Notes under the pieces: model-generated | Seen by the model: the letters and a program-made list of their open reading frames with translations, nothing else | Told to the model about the DNA's origin: nothing | Databases searched by the model: none | Position numbers and translations under genes: made by a program | From: Anabas testudineus | Lineage: Eukaryota > Chordata > Actinopteri > Anabantiformes > Anabantidae | Direction of reading: 5' to 3' | NCBI RefSeq assembly: GCF_900324465.2 | Contig: NC_046616.1 | Coordinates: 3,130,490 to 3,194,489 of the forward strand | DNA length: 64,000 nucleotides | Shown here: positions 11,000 through 23,185 of the stretch, in pieces | How the letters are laid out: every line of letters begins with the position of its first letter | Position numbering within the stretch: position 1 is the stretch's first letter

Positions 11000-12273
11000 C
11001 TACAGTACGTTGGTCTGACACGAGTGACGCTGAAGTATCTCAAGTGAAACAATAACTTTAACAGATTTCCTAAACCAGGGGTAGAGGAAGGCATAGATCA
11101 CAGGGTTTAGACAGGAGGTGAATAACACCAGGAAATTTGCAAAGGCATTAAGTGAGGAACCCATCATGATGTCATAGCCAGAGATAGAGACGCAGTAAGA
11201 TGGACAATAACAAATAAAAAACACAGCAACAACCACACCAAGAGTCCTGGCTGCTTTCAGCTCTGATTTCTTCACAGTTACAGTCACTGAACGCTGCAGT
11301 TTGACAGCTGCAATGTGGGAGCGCATGGAACGAGCCTGAGACACAGCAACTACAAACACTCTCGAATACAGAATGATGATGGATGAAATGGGAATGATGA
11401 AACCTAAGACAACGTCGACAGCTCCAATTATGTTAATCACACATTCTCCGTAGCAGGAGTTATACCTGCCTGGTTGTTTCAGGTTATCAAATAAACTCAT
11501 AAAACTGTAGAAAATACAGTAAAACCAACACAAGAGAACAGAGATCTGAACTCGCTTTCGAGTCACTTTGATGGGGTAACGCAGAGGGTCACAGACAGCA
11601 ACATAACGATCGATTGATATCAGCATCATGTTTACTGCGGAGGCAGAGACAGTGATGAAGGGTATAATATAACACAAAACGCACACCAGATCACCCAGTA
11701 ACCAACAGGGCTCTGTTAAGGGGATGTGAAACGGCATCACGAAGAGACCCACAAGGAAGTCTGAGACAGCCAGAGAGAGGAGGAGGAGGTTGGTGGGAGT
11801 GTGGAGCTGCCTGGAGGGAGAGAATATTTCACTGTAGATGTTTAAACTCATGAACACTAAAAACATTATCAGCAGAAGACACTGTTTTCTATGAAATTAC
11901 AGTCAACTGTATTCAAATCAATGTTTTGATTTTAAGAACTACTTTTGAACAAAGTCTCAACAACCAACCAGGTGGATTTACTCTAGGCTTTACTCTTTTA
12001 TCTAGTAACAGTCATTTTGAAAACCTCGACAGTAAGAGCTAAAAGTTTTATCAGTCACTATTACAGTACAACATATAATCAAAGTTAAAACATGTATCTG
12101 TGCCTGAAGTGGGAGATGGAGATGATGACCAGCAGGTTGAGAGACACAGTGAGCAGAGAGATGGAGGACAGCACAGTGTAAATGATCATTGCCTCAGAGA
12201 AACGCCTCAAGTGTTTCTTGCAAGACGTGTTGAGTTGTGGAAAGCAGAGTTCAGTTTCATCCGGTGTCTCCAT
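11000..12273 (-). CDS. TAAR olfactory receptor, class III type (326 aa)
   Basis: G protein-coupled receptor of the TAAR family, expected to detect amines at the olfactory cilium. Exon 1 is 12104-12273 (ATG at 12273, METPDETELCFP, one residue shorter than its sisters, LNTSC sequon, TM1). Exon 2 is 11000-11810. The 293-bp intron is the longest here and has GC at the donor. Landmarks: Pro107 at the 3.32 site where classical amine receptors have Asp; DRYVAVCDP at the end of TM3; ECL2 YNSCYGEC; Asp189 at 5.42 in AVDVVLGF; CYCP (Tyr258 in place of the toggle Trp 6.48); SCLNPVIY in TM7. The frame is open throughout. A GT four codons past the GC donor would also keep frame and add four residues, but the GC junction reproduces the ancestral HFRQLHTP. 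Confidence 0.95.
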
Positions 12274-12962
12274 CGTCAGAGACAGAAAAGGAGGTGGTGG
12301 CAGCTTCTCATCCGTTCTTCCACAGTTGATGTATCTCTCCTCCTCTTTTGTGAACATTGATGTTCCTCCTCCCTTGTGTAAAATGTTTAATTCATCATTT
12401 GTCTTTAATGTGCTAAGAGCTTTCTGTCCACTCCCCTTTGTCCTGTGCACGTTTCTTACCTTCTAAAAAATTTTTGTTTCTTGGTTTTCTTCAACAACCC
12501 ACAGCAGCTCAGTTCAGTTGCAGCGCATTAAAATAATAAAAAATAATAATTATAAATGTGAAGGTTCCATCACCAAAGAGTAAAAATACTGTAAATTGAG
12601 ATCAGCTGTTGAGCACAGTGAAGCATCTTTTACCTGCAGAAACATACATTTTACAATGTTAACCAAAGCAACCTCTGAAATCAAACATCACAGTCAAGGA
12701 AAACAGGAACACGTCAGGTCAATATTGGAGTAGCAACCAATCTGAAGAGGGGTAGGCAGGAATCGGTGGTCAGAGAGTCCACTCAGGCAACAAAAGATCA
12801 ACAGTTGGGGAAACATCATCAGGTTGGACAGGATGTTCATGGTGGAAGTCACATAGAAAGGCAGGGTCCAAAGTAAACTAGGAGGTTTCTCTAGGCAGTA
12901 CCATTCCCCAGTAGACTAGACCCAGTATTACTGGACCCCACAGCGGGGGAAGGGGAGGAGGC
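12274..12962. other. Intergenic, no gene seen
   Basis: 5' flank of the receptor at 11.0-12.3 kb up to a solo LTR. No coding region recognised. Confidence 0.5.
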
Positions 12963-13545
12963 TGTCACCGTTTCAGCCTGGCATCAGGCCAAGCTGAGGA
13001 TTTCCCTCACTTCTCCACCTCACTCTCTCTCTGGACTCCGCCCACCAGCCCCTTCTCTCCCTCTGCTCACAGCAATCAGCTGAACATTGGACTCACCTGT
13101 GCCCCTTTCCCCTACAAAACTCTCCTCAGCCCTTTCCCCTCTGTCAGTTCGTCGTCGTTCCCCAACCTGTGTCCAGCCTGTGTGTTACCCATGCCTGCTC
13201 AGCCCTGCCTGCTCCTGCTCATCCTCCTCAGGCCTGTCTGCTTCCCCCCTTGGACTCTCTAGATTTCGTTCTCCCCCCTCTGAACTTTTGGACTTTGTTA
13301 CCTGTTTCTCAGTGAGTGTTTTCCTGCCATTGTGCAGTGGTTTTTGATTTGTACTTTGGTTTCTTTATTTGTTACTTTGTCCTCCGCCATTTTGGGTAGT
13401 TTTACGTTGTTCCTTTGTCCTCATATTTCTCCCTGTTTTTGTAGTGTCGGTTGACACCCCCCTTAGTTTCTCTGTTTTGTAGTTTTACCCAATAAATCCT
13501 GTGTTCAGTTTAAACCTGCCTCGTTCCCCTCCTTAACTCGTGACA
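12963..13545. mobile_element. Solo LTR (probably Gypsy-type)
   Basis: 583-bp element that begins TGTCAC and ends GTGACA, flanked by the 5-bp direct repeat GAGGC (12958-12962 and 13546-13550). It holds an AATAAA-type signal near 13492. No internal coding part, so it is the remnant of a recombined element. The intact target duplication suggests moderate age. Family assignment is from structure only. Confidence 0.65.
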
Positions 13546-13550
13546 GAGGC

Positions 13551-14573
13551 CACAAGTGAACTTGTAACTTTTGTCTTGAAACTGTCTTGAAAACTTGAAA
13601 TGTCAGATAAATGCAGAGTGGTTGGGGGAGTTGGAGGTGGACTCCCATGGGTTGATGACCTTTATGATGGGAAGGAGTTTCTTGCATGGTAAATAGAGGG
13701 AGATGTCAGAAGACACAAAGCCAAACACACTGATCTGACATGTAAAGAGGTTGAGGAGTCTCTCAAACTATTTTTCATTAGAAGTTTTAAAATGTGGCTC
13801 TGGCTCTTCTCTGTGCAAGATGGCAAAGATGAAGAGTGATGTGCACACTCGACCGGGACCTGTAGACGGGTTCACAGGAGCACAGAAGTCAGAGTGTCCC
13901 TATGCCTGTACCACCTCAGCACAGATGGTACATGCAGCAACAACTCCTGTGTATCCTCTAGCCTGTAGGAGTGGTACCACTGAGCCGAGGTGGTCTGGGA
14001 TGTAAAGGTGATCTGATTTCTTGGATATCTTACATCTGCAAAACTGACAAAAGCTCAACACAGTACATCCACCAACTAATCTATTTTAAAAGGTTTGTAA
14101 ATAGAATAGTACTGAAAACATAACATAAGTTGGTGAAAAGTGTACTTAATAATGATTTCTAATAAATTTGATACCGTTTTATTTCATAAAACGCATCATA
14201 ACTTGAACTACTACAATCTAATATGTGGAATCATCCTCTTTCTCTGAATTTTTCAACTTACAGGGTATTATTATAAGTAGTATATATTATAAGTATTAGT
14301 ATTATAAGTTGCATTTATTAAACTTAACTGACATAACTACAGCAAGATGGACTCACATTTATAAACTGGATTATAAATCTGAGTACAAAAACTACAAAAT
14401 CTGTGGTATCTACGACATAAGGGAAGCACAGTTTTTGTACATTAAAAAATCTGGCAGAAACCAACAAAGTACATACACACAGTATTGATGAATTTTTTTT
14501 TTTATTTGTCATGGTTGATCATTTTTCTCAGATGACAATATCAGACTGGGGGCTGAAATACATTTTTACCCTA
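13551..14573. other. Intergenic, no gene seen
   Basis: Mixed sequence between the solo LTR and the Rex3-like LINE. No coding region or repeat recognised with confidence. Confidence 0.45.
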
Positions 14574-14582
14574 ATATAAGAT

Positions 14583-16830
14583 CCATCCATCCATCCATCC
14601 ATTTTCTACCACTTATCCAGGGCTGGGTCGCGGGGGGAGCAGCTTAAGCAGAGATGCCCATACTTTCCTCTCCCTAGACACCTCCTCGAGCTCTTCCGGG
14701 GGAACACCGAGGGGTTGCCAGGCCAACGGAGAGACATAGTCCCTCCAACGTGTCCTGGGTCTTCCCCGGGGCCTCCGCCCAGTGGGACATGTCCGGAAAA
14801 CCTCCCCTGCGAGGCGTCCCGGAGGCATCCGAAACAGATCTCACGCTCCCTTTTTCCCTCACTCGTGAACAAGACCCCAAGATACTGAAACTCCTCCACT
14901 TGAGGGAGGATCTCCCCCCCAACCTGGAGGGTGCAAGCCACCTTTTTCCAGACTTGGAGGTGCTGATTCTCATCCCAGCTCTTTCACACTCGGCTGCAAA
15001 CCGCCCCAGTGCCTGCTGGAGGTCCCGGTCTGATGAGGCCAACAGGACAACATCATCTGCAAAAAGCAGAGATGAGATCCTGTGGTCCCAAAAACCGGAT
15101 TCCCTCCGACCCCTGGCTGCACCTAGAAATCCTGTCCATAAAAGTAATGAACAGGATCAGTGACAAAGGGCAGGCCTGTCGAAATCCAAAATGCACCGGG
15201 AACAAGTCTGACTTACTGCCGGCAATGCGAACCAAGCTCAGAATACTGTATTCCCGGAGTACCCCCCACAGGAAGCCACGAGGGACACGGTCAAACTCCT
15301 TCTCCAAGTCCACAAGGCCGAACGTCTCCCAGGCCCGAGTTTTTGCCTCTGTGACCGTGCGGGCTGCGGCACGTTTGGCCTGCCAATACCCATCAGCAGC
15401 GTCAGGAGTCCCACAGGCCAACCAGGCCTGATAAGACTCCTTCTTCAGCTTGACGGCTTCCCTTACTTCCGGTGTCCACCACCGAGTTCGGGGATTGCCG
15501 CCGCGACAGGCACCAGAGACCCTACGGCCACAGCTCCGACGAGCCGCATTGACAATGGAGGTGGAGAACATGGTCCACTTGGACTCAATGTCTCCAGACT
15601 CCCTCGGGACCTGGTTGTAGCTCTTCTGGAGGTGGGAGTTAAAGACCTCTCTGACAGAGGGTTCCACCAGACGTTCCCAACAGACCCTCACAATACGTTT
15701 GGGTCTGCCAAGTCTATCCAGCTTCCTCCTCCGCCACCGGATCCAACTCACCACCAGGTGGTGATCAGTTGACAGCTCAGCCCCTCTCTTCACCCGAGTG
15801 TCCAAGACATATGGTCAGAGGTCAGATGACACAACCACAAAGTCAATCATAGACCTCCAACCTAGGGTGTCCTCGCGCCACGTGCACTGATGGACACCCT
15901 TATGCTTGAACATGGTGTTCGTTATGGACAAACTGTGACTAGCACAGAAGTCCAATAACAAAACACCACTCGGGTTCAGATCTGGGAGGCCGTTCCTCCC
16001 AATCACGCCCCTCCAGGTATCACTGTCATTGCCCATGTGGGCGTTGAAATCCCCCAGTAGACTGCTATTTGGCCCGTAGGCACAAACAACAGTGAGAGAC
16101 CTATCCCCTACCTAAAGGCACAGGGAAACAACTCTCTCGTCCACCAGGGAAAACTCCAACACATGGCAGCTGAGCTGGAGGGCTATAAGCAAGCCCACCC
16201 CTGCCCGCCGCCTCTCACCATGGGCAACTCCAGAGTAGAAGAGAGTCCAACCTCTCTCAAGGAGTTGTGTTCCAGAGCCCAGACTGTGTGTGGAAGTGAG
16301 CCCAACTATCTCTAGCCGGTAACGCTCAACCTCCAACACAAGTTCAGGCTCCTTTCCACCCAGTGAGGTGACATTCCATGTCCCAATTGCCAGATTCCTT
16401 GTCCAGGGATTGGGTTGTCGAGGCACCTCCACATGGCTGCCACCCAATCCACACTGCACCTGCCCCCTATTGTCCTTCCTGCGGGTGGTGGGCCTACGGG
16501 AAGGCGGTCCCACATCGCTCCTCCGGGCTGTGCCCGGCAGGGTCCCGTGGGAAAGATCCCGGCCACCAAGCGCTCGCCTACGTGCCCCAACCCCAGGCCT
16601 GGCTCCAGGGTGGGGCCCCGGTGATGCCAATCCGGGCGACGTAACTAACCTTGATATTCTATACAACATAAGGGGTTTATGAACTGCTCTTAGTCTGGCC
16701 CGTCGACTAGGACCTGTTTGCCTTGGGAGACCCTACCAGGGGCTTAAGCCCCCGGCAACATAGCTCCTAGGGTCATTCGGACACTCAAATCCCTCCACCA
16801 CAGTAAGGTGGCAGTTCAGGGAGGGGCCTG
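14583..16830 (-). mobile_element. Rex3-like LINE (RTE clade), defective
   Basis: The 3' end is a short tandem GGAT run (ATCC on the plus strand, 14583-14601). The ORF pieces run from an N-terminal endonuclease (AIGTWNVTSLGGKE, about 16360) through reverse transcriptase (LVDLEKEFDRVP, about 15310-15345; ASSDRDLQQALGRF, about 15000-15040) to the C-terminal GRRPRGRPRTRWRDY near 14750. The plus-strand stretch CAGTGACAAAGGGCAG at about 15159 matches a well-known Rex3 segment. Frame breaks and internal deletions leave it dead. The 9-bp repeat ATATAAGAT at 14574-14582 and 16831-16839 is a likely target-site duplication. It landed 46 bp from the stop codon of the next receptor. Confidence 0.8.
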
Positions 16831-16876
16831 ATATAAGATAGCATTAATTTCTTTTCTGTCACACCTCAGTTTCTCT

Positions 16877-18004
16877 CTACAGTACGTTGGCCTGACAGGA
16901 GTGAGGCTGCAGTATCTCAAGTGTAACAATAAGTCTAACAGATTGTCTAAACCAGGGGTAGAGGAAGGCGTAGATCAGAGGGTTTAGACAGGAGGTGCAT
17001 AACACAAGAAAATCTGTGAAGGCATAGCCGGAGAAAGACGCACAGTAAGGTGGACAGTAACACATAAAAAACACAGCAACAACCACACCAAGAGTCCTGG
17101 CTGCTTTCAGCTCTGATTTCTTCACAGTTACAGTCACTGAACGCTGCAGTTTGACAGCTGCAATGTGGGAGCGCATGGAACGAGCCTGAGACACAGCAAC
17201 TACAAACACTCTCATATACAGAATGATGATGGAGGAAATGGGGATGATAAAAGCTACAATTAGATCAACGCCTCCATTTATATTAATCACACATTCTCCA
17301 TAGCAGGAGTTATACCTGCCTGGGTTATTCAGGTTATCAAATAAAATCAGGAAACTGTAGAGAGCACAGTAAACCCAACACAAGAGAACAGAGATTTGAA
17401 CTCTCCTTTGAGTGATCTTAGTGGGATAATGCAGAGGGTCACAGATAGCAACATAACGATCAACTGATATCAGCACCATATTCACTGTGGAAGAACAGAC
17501 AGTGATGAAGGTTATTAAATAATACAAAACACAAACCAGGTCACCCAGTAGCCAGCAGGGTTCTGTTAAGGGGATTTGAAACGGCATCACGATAAGACCC
17601 ACAAGGAAGTCTGAGACAGCCAGAGAGAGAAGGAGGAGGTTGGTGGGCGTGTGGAGCTGCCTGAAAGGGAGAGAACATCATCAGTGTAAACATCAGAAGC
17701 ACTGAAAGCATAATCAGCAAAAGAAAAACTGTAAGAACTACATTCAAACAGAACGCTTCTTATCCAGCTTGTAATACTCAGAAAACATTTTAACAACAGT
17801 CATTACAACAATATATTATCAGAGCTGAGACGTTAGTCTGTGCCTGAAGTGTGAGATGGAGATGATGACCAGCAGGTTGAGAACCACAGTGAGCAGCGAG
17901 ATGAAGGACAGCAGAGTGTAAATGAAGATTGCTTCAGGGTAACGGCGTAAGTGTTTTTTGCAAGAGGCATTGAAGAGTTGTGGAAAACAGAGTTCAGCTT
18001 CCAT
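16877..18004 (-). CDS. TAAR olfactory receptor, class III type, short ECL3 (314 aa)
   Basis: Exon 1 is 17844-18004, exon 2 is 16877-17660; intron 183 bp with GC donor and a CCCTTTCAG acceptor. The usual METL start codon reads CTG here (LQTLMEAELCFP), so the first likely start is the Met four codons later, at 18004; an in-frame ATG at 18085 is the alternative. Site 3.32 is Thr104, unique in the array; Asp186 is at 5.42 (GGVDLIVAF); CYCP and SCLNPLIY are present. ECL3 lacks nine residues found in the sister genes (SGYAFTDFL against SGYDIMMGSSLNAFTEFL). The frame is otherwise open. Lost start and shortened loop could mean relaxed constraint or a shifted ligand range. A Rex3-like LINE lies directly 3'. 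Confidence 0.92.
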
Positions 18005-18924
18005 CAGGGTTTGCAGAACCAGAGAGAGACGAGGAGATGAAAAACTGCAGTGCACAAGAAACTTTTTGTGCAAAGCCAGCGACATTCAGCTATCTGTATT
18101 TGTCTCTCTGTTTCCCCTTCATCTTTCATCCCCCTTCTCCTTAGATTCTCTTCTGGACTCTAATGCACATCAGAGACAGAAGTAGGAGGGTAAAAGCTGC
18201 TGAGCTTTCCCAGAACATTTCTGTCATGAGTTGCCTGATTTTTCCTCCTCCCTCGTGAATTCATTATCCATTCCCCTTTGTCCTGTCTTACGTTCCTTAA
18301 CTTGTGGTTAACTTGTTTTGCTTTAATAAACTTCAACAGTTCAGTCAAATGTCAAATGTATTGTTCCAGCACCAAAAACATCAATATACACAGACTGAGA
18401 TTATTTTTTGAGCACATTAGAGCATTTCTCCAAAGAGCGGCAATTTAGCTGCAACATTTCCATTCCTATATGCTCTTAAATTAAATAAGTGTATTTATCA
18501 AAATATTGGCTTTAAACATTTTGTGGAAAAGGTGAGAAATCTAGAATTACCCATGAAATGTTGCAACTCCTAAATGGATCTGGATGTACAACATGTCTCT
18601 TTCAGATTTCCTCTGATCTGGAGCATGCACTCAAAGAAAATGTGCACATTTAGAAAATAAGTAAAAAGGCTTTATCTCAAATTTAGGTTGGATCCACAGA
18701 GAAGCAGACACCAAGGAGCAGACACCCCAGTTAAAGCCAGCAACAGGCCCCAGGCAGTTGCAGGTTGCCACAATAGCAGAGGTATCAGCATATTACATGA
18801 GGAAAAGGCAATGGACTTGTATTGGTTTTAGGTAAGGGCAGTACAATCACCACCATACCAAGAAGAATTCACCAGAAGATATACAGTGGCCATACCACAA
18901 GGTAGAAAGTGCTGTAAAGGATGT
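18005..18924. other. Intergenic, no gene seen
   Basis: 5' flank of the receptor at 16.9-18.0 kb. No coding region. Weakly repeat-like near 18690-18920 but not assignable. Confidence 0.45.
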
Positions 18925-20000
18925 TAACTCAACAACAACAAAAAAAAAAACTCGGCAAAAGCTCTGTCCACCCTAGGCTTCCACCTTGACTTCGGTACTG
19001 TCGGGAGAAGCTGGTCAGCTGACCTGAGAGGATAGGGCATAAGTAGCTCAGCAAGATAAGTGGGGACAAGACCGTGTAAAGATTTAAAAACAAATGAAGG
19101 CATTTTAAAATGGACTCTAAAATGCATAGGCAACCAGTGGAGAGATGCCAGGATGGGAGTTATCTGTTCCCTCTTTCGTTCCCCAACCATAAGACGAGCA
19201 GCTGCATTTTGGACCAGTTGGAGATGTGCAAGGGAAGATTGATTTACACCAAAATACAGTGCATTACAGTGATTCAGCCGAGATGTAAAAAGGCATGGAT
19301 TACTGTTTCAAAGTGACATGTGGCATGTAGATTTGACTGTCATCAGCATAACAAAGAAAAGAAATCCCATGCTTCCTCAGGATGGAACCCAGAGGAAGTA
19401 GGTAAAGGGAAAAAGGAGAGGCCCTAAAATTGACCCATGAGGAACTCCATATAACAGGGGAGCTGAAGGTGATTCAGAACTAGCAAGGTTCAGACTGATG
19501 GTTTTGACTGCCAAAAAGGACGTAAACCATTCCAAAGCGGTACCATGAATGCCCATCAGATACTGCAGCCGAGATAATAAAATATCATTGTCCACAGAAT
19601 CAAAAGCAGCAGATCCAGCAAAACAAGGATCACAAAATCACCAGCATCAGTTGCTCGGAGACTGTCATTAAAGACTCTTGGCAATACTGACTCTGTGCTA
19701 TGCAGGGTTTTAAAACCAGATTGAAAAACTTCTAAAAGATTTTACGCAAGTAAAAAAGATTTCAACTGCGCATAAACAATTTTCTCTAGAACTTGAGAGA
19801 TGAAGGGCAGCTTGGAGATGGGCCTAAAATTAGCCAGCTCAGTGTGGTTGAGACCTGGTTTCTTTAACAGGGGTTGTATCACCGCATATTTAAAATTTGC
19901 CAGGACAACACCTGAAGTCAGGCTGCAGTTTATAATAGACAAAACCAACTGCCCTATACTGGGGAAAACCTCTTTAAAAAAATAAAGAGGGAGAATTTCA
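18925..20000 (-). mobile_element. L2-type LINE, reverse transcriptase remnant
   Basis: The reverse strand yields three reverse-transcriptase blocks in order: LLKKPGLNHTELANFRPISK (about 19810-19870), DNDILLSRLQYL then [13 protein letters not shown] (about 19420-19590), and ITPILASLHWLPMHFRVHFK (about 19100-19160) near the C-terminus. These are diagnostic of the L2/CR1 group. They lie in different frames with stops between, so the copy is dead and fairly old. Confidence 0.75.
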
Positions 20001-20497
20001 ACCCTTTAGAATTTGAAAGGAGACCTGCAGACCATCCTTCTTCCACATGGGGGATCCGTGCACTTATGATTTGGATTAAGAAAATAGTACAGAGATAAAA
20101 CACGGTTATATAGAATAATGAGAACAAAATCTACCAAACTGATGATGAAGTCAAATGCATATATTAATGTTAAACCCAAATGTAATGTGGGCACAGCAAA
20201 AACATTGACAGGTGTTGCTATTTCAATTATTTTGGAGGTGATTTTAACCTTTTGTAATCTAAAAAAAAAACCAAAACATTTCTGGCATGATACAAATTAG
20301 CAATTCAAGTTAAACATGACACTGAGAAACTTAAACATACATTTATTGTTTTGACATTGACTTTCACCTATTACAGAAGTGGAAACATGGATCCATTTTA
20401 ATGTATTATTGTTATATGTAATATTTTGCCATGTATTGACATGTATAAAATGCATGTATCATGTATACCTTAAATGTTATTCCTTCACAGTTTTTCT
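20001..20497. other. Intergenic, no gene seen
   Basis: AT-rich 3' flank of the receptor ending at 20498; nothing recognised. Confidence 0.5.
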
Positions 20498-21683
20498 CTA
20501 AAGTACACTGGCCTCACAGGAGCGAGGCTGCAGTATCTCCAGTGTAACAATAAGTTTAACAGATTTCTTAAACCAGGGGTAGAGAAAGGCATAGATCAGG
20601 GGGTTTAGAAAGGAGGCACATAACACCAGAAACTCTGTAAAAGCATTAAGTGAAGAACCCATCATGATGTCATAGCCAGACAGTGAAACACCATAATATG
20701 GACAGTAACACATGAGAAACACAGCAACAACCACACCAAGAGTCCTGGCTGCTTTCAGCTCGGATTTCTTCACAGTTACAGTCACTGAACGCTGCAGTTT
20801 GACAGCTGCAATGTGGGAGCGCATGGAACGAGCCTGAGACACAGCCACCACAAACACTCTCATATACAGAATGATGATGGAGGAAATAGGGATGATAAAA
20901 CTTACTACAAGGTCGACAACACCTATTATGTTAATTACACATTCTCCATAGCAGGAGTTATATCTGCCTGGTTGTTTCAAGTTATCAAATAAAATCAGAA
21001 AACTGTAGAATGCAGAGGAAATCCAACACAGGAGAACAGAGATTTGAGCTGTGCTTTGAGTAACTTTAGTGGAGTAATACAGAGGGTCACAGATAGCAAC
21101 ATAACGGTCCACTGATATCAGCACCATGTTTCCTACAGAGGCACAGACAGTGATGAAGTTAAAGAAATAATACAGAGAACATGTGAGATCTCCCAGGAAC
21201 CAGCAGGGTTCTGTTAAGGGGATTTGAAACGGCATCACAATGAGACCCACAAGGAAGTCTGAGACAGCCAGAGAGAGAAGGAGGAGGTTGGTGGGAGTGT
21301 GGAGCTGCCTGGAGGGAGAAAATAATCAGTGTGAATATTACAATTACCTAGAACATCATGACCAGATAAAGTGTTTCCTTAAAGCAAAACCAACGAACAA
21401 TGATAAACTTTTCGTAAACACATCTCATTAACCTACAATGCAACATACGCAATTGTGACATTTTTCAATCAAAACCACATTAAATCAAAACTAAAACATT
21501 TGATCTGTGCCTGAAGTGGGAAATGGAGATGATGACAAGCAGGTTGAGAGACACAGTGAGCAGAGAGATGGAGGACAGCAGAGTGTAAATGATCAATGAA
21601 TCAGAGGGAGGACGTTTGTGCTTCTTGCAGGAGGTGTTGAAGAGCTGTGGAAAACAGAGTTCAGCTTCCTCCAGTGGCTCCAT
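20498..21683 (-). CDS. TAAR olfactory receptor, class III type (327 aa)
   Basis: Exon 1 is 21511-21683 (ATG at 21683, MEPLEEAELCFPQLFNTSC), exon 2 is 20498-21308, intron 202 bp, GC donor. Landmarks on the 327-residue protein: TM1 about 33-55; splice junction inside Arg58; Asp75 (2.50); Cys101 (3.25); Asn108 at 3.32, the only Asn there in the array; DRY 125-127; Trp153 (4.50); ECL2 Cys177 and Cys181; Asp190 (5.42); Pro198 (5.50); Tyr259 at the 6.48 toggle site; NPLIY 293-297. The motif before NPxxY is CASFLNP rather than NSCLNP, a small departure from the TAAR fingerprint. Open frame, no breaks. Using the next GT after the donor would shift the frame, so the GC donor is required. Confidence 0.95.
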
Positions 21684-23145
21684 CAATAGAGAGAGAAGGA
21701 GGAAGAAAGAGGAAGCTGCTGATCGTCTTTCTGAGAAAAGATCTGTCAGTGACTGGTATATTTTCTCTCTTCCTCTCCCTCCCCCTTCCCTCCTGTCTTT
21801 CAGTCTTTCTCATCCATTTCTCTCCAACACAGTCTTGTTGGTTCTGTGGGTTTTTCTAAGCTTCAAACATCACATCATTAAACAACCCCCTACGTTTGCA
21901 TCATTTCTTTTGCATCCCTCTTACTGAGCACAGGCAGGCTTTCATGAGGCCTAAATTATGACGTGCAAGTTCCAAAACTCAGGGCAAAGTGAAAACCTTA
22001 AGTCGACGTGTTGTTAAAATCCTAAGCACTTGTGCTTTTTATTGACTCAGCTATTTCGGGGGTGAGTTGGTGACATGTGGCTCATGCCATGTAAAATCAT
22101 ATATACTGTACATATGTAATAGAGTGTTGCTTTAACACTTTCATACGTGGGAGCAGTTAGAAGTATCAACTCAGCCAGCTCTGTGAGTTACAGACATGAT
22201 GTCACACTACACTGTAAGACATGGTAGAATGACTTAATTTGATGATCAGGTGAGTGTGGTGAAAGTTTGCACTTCATTAAAGTTCCTAATGATGAACACA
22301 GCTGACCTCAACTTTTTTACCTTGGTGAACTTTGAGTCTCTCGGCTCTGACTACATCAGGCTGTTGTGAAGAGGCTGAAAGTTGTTTTTTAACACCTCTG
22401 ATTGCAGTGGTTCATTAGAGGCTGTGTCATCTCACGCTAATGAAAGCTGGTGTGAAAAGTGTCTTAGCCTGAGCACCACCACTGGGAGCAAGTGTGTGTG
22501 TGTGTGTGTGAAAGAGTTTATTGCTACAACACACAATTAAGATTATATAATAATAAACTAATTAACTAAGTATATCTTCAAACTCACTAATGTTTCTGAC
22601 CAACAGTGATGAAGGGGTGAAATCCCATGACCCTGTTTAAATCCCAGTACAACCGTGTTGATGCTCCAGACATTATTACACCATGTAAACAGCTCAATAA
22701 TGGTCACACAACTTTTGAGTAGTGAGAAGTTGAACAAGAACTAACTTGTTACATGGGGGCCATTTATTTAACTTTTCACTCTCGTGAATGACAACGATTA
22801 TAACCGATCCAATTTTTATTAACCACTTCCTGCTGCCTCTCAGGAGCGATATTACATAGACTCTCTGCAAAGCACAATCTGATCAGAGTCACCCGTCAAC
22901 TCACTGATGTTTCCATGGCATATCCTGCTTTTCTGTCTATTGTGAATTACATTTAGTAATTTGGATTTTATCCAAAGCAATTTTTTTTTCTTTCATTCTG
23001 GGTTTTACACACATAGATCCAGCAACAGGGACAAAGGAAGTTTAGCATAGTGATGTTTTATTCATCATTCATCATTTATTTTTTCGTCTTAAAAGTCTCC
23101 GGCTGAGCACAAGGTTGGAACATTCAAACGACTACAAGATGCAAT
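21684..23145. other. Intergenic; shared non-coding element and a GT microsatellite
   Basis: No gene. Positions 22382-22459 resemble the stretch at 2195-2269 upstream of another receptor. A (GT)n run lies at about 22492-22511. Confidence 0.5.
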
Positions 23146-23185
23146 CGCCTGAACAGGGACTTGAACCCTGGACCCTTAGATTAAA
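23146..23185 (-). pseudogene. 3' half of a tRNA-Lys(UUU)-like sequence
   Basis: The reverse strand reads TTTTAATCTAAGGGTCCAGG and continues into GGTTCAAGTCCCTGTTCAGG CG, matching the anticodon loop, variable loop, T arm and acceptor 3' strand of vertebrate tRNA-Lys(UUU). The 5' half (D arm, acceptor 5' strand) is missing, so it is a truncated tRNA copy or a SINE head, not a working tRNA. Confidence 0.6.

Noticed and set aside
12091-12110. Alternative GT donor four codons beyond the GC site in the 11.0-12.3 kb gene
   Set aside because: It keeps frame in this gene, but equivalents are missing, out of phase or preceded by stops in many sisters, and the GC junction alone restores the conserved HFRQLHTP.
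14583-14601. ATCC tandem run as a CRISPR-like or independent microsatellite
   Set aside because: It is the 3' terminal repeat of the Rex3-like LINE; no spacer structure.
15009-15431. Plus-strand frames of up to 140 codons
   Set aside because: Antisense shadows of the Rex3-like reverse transcriptase.
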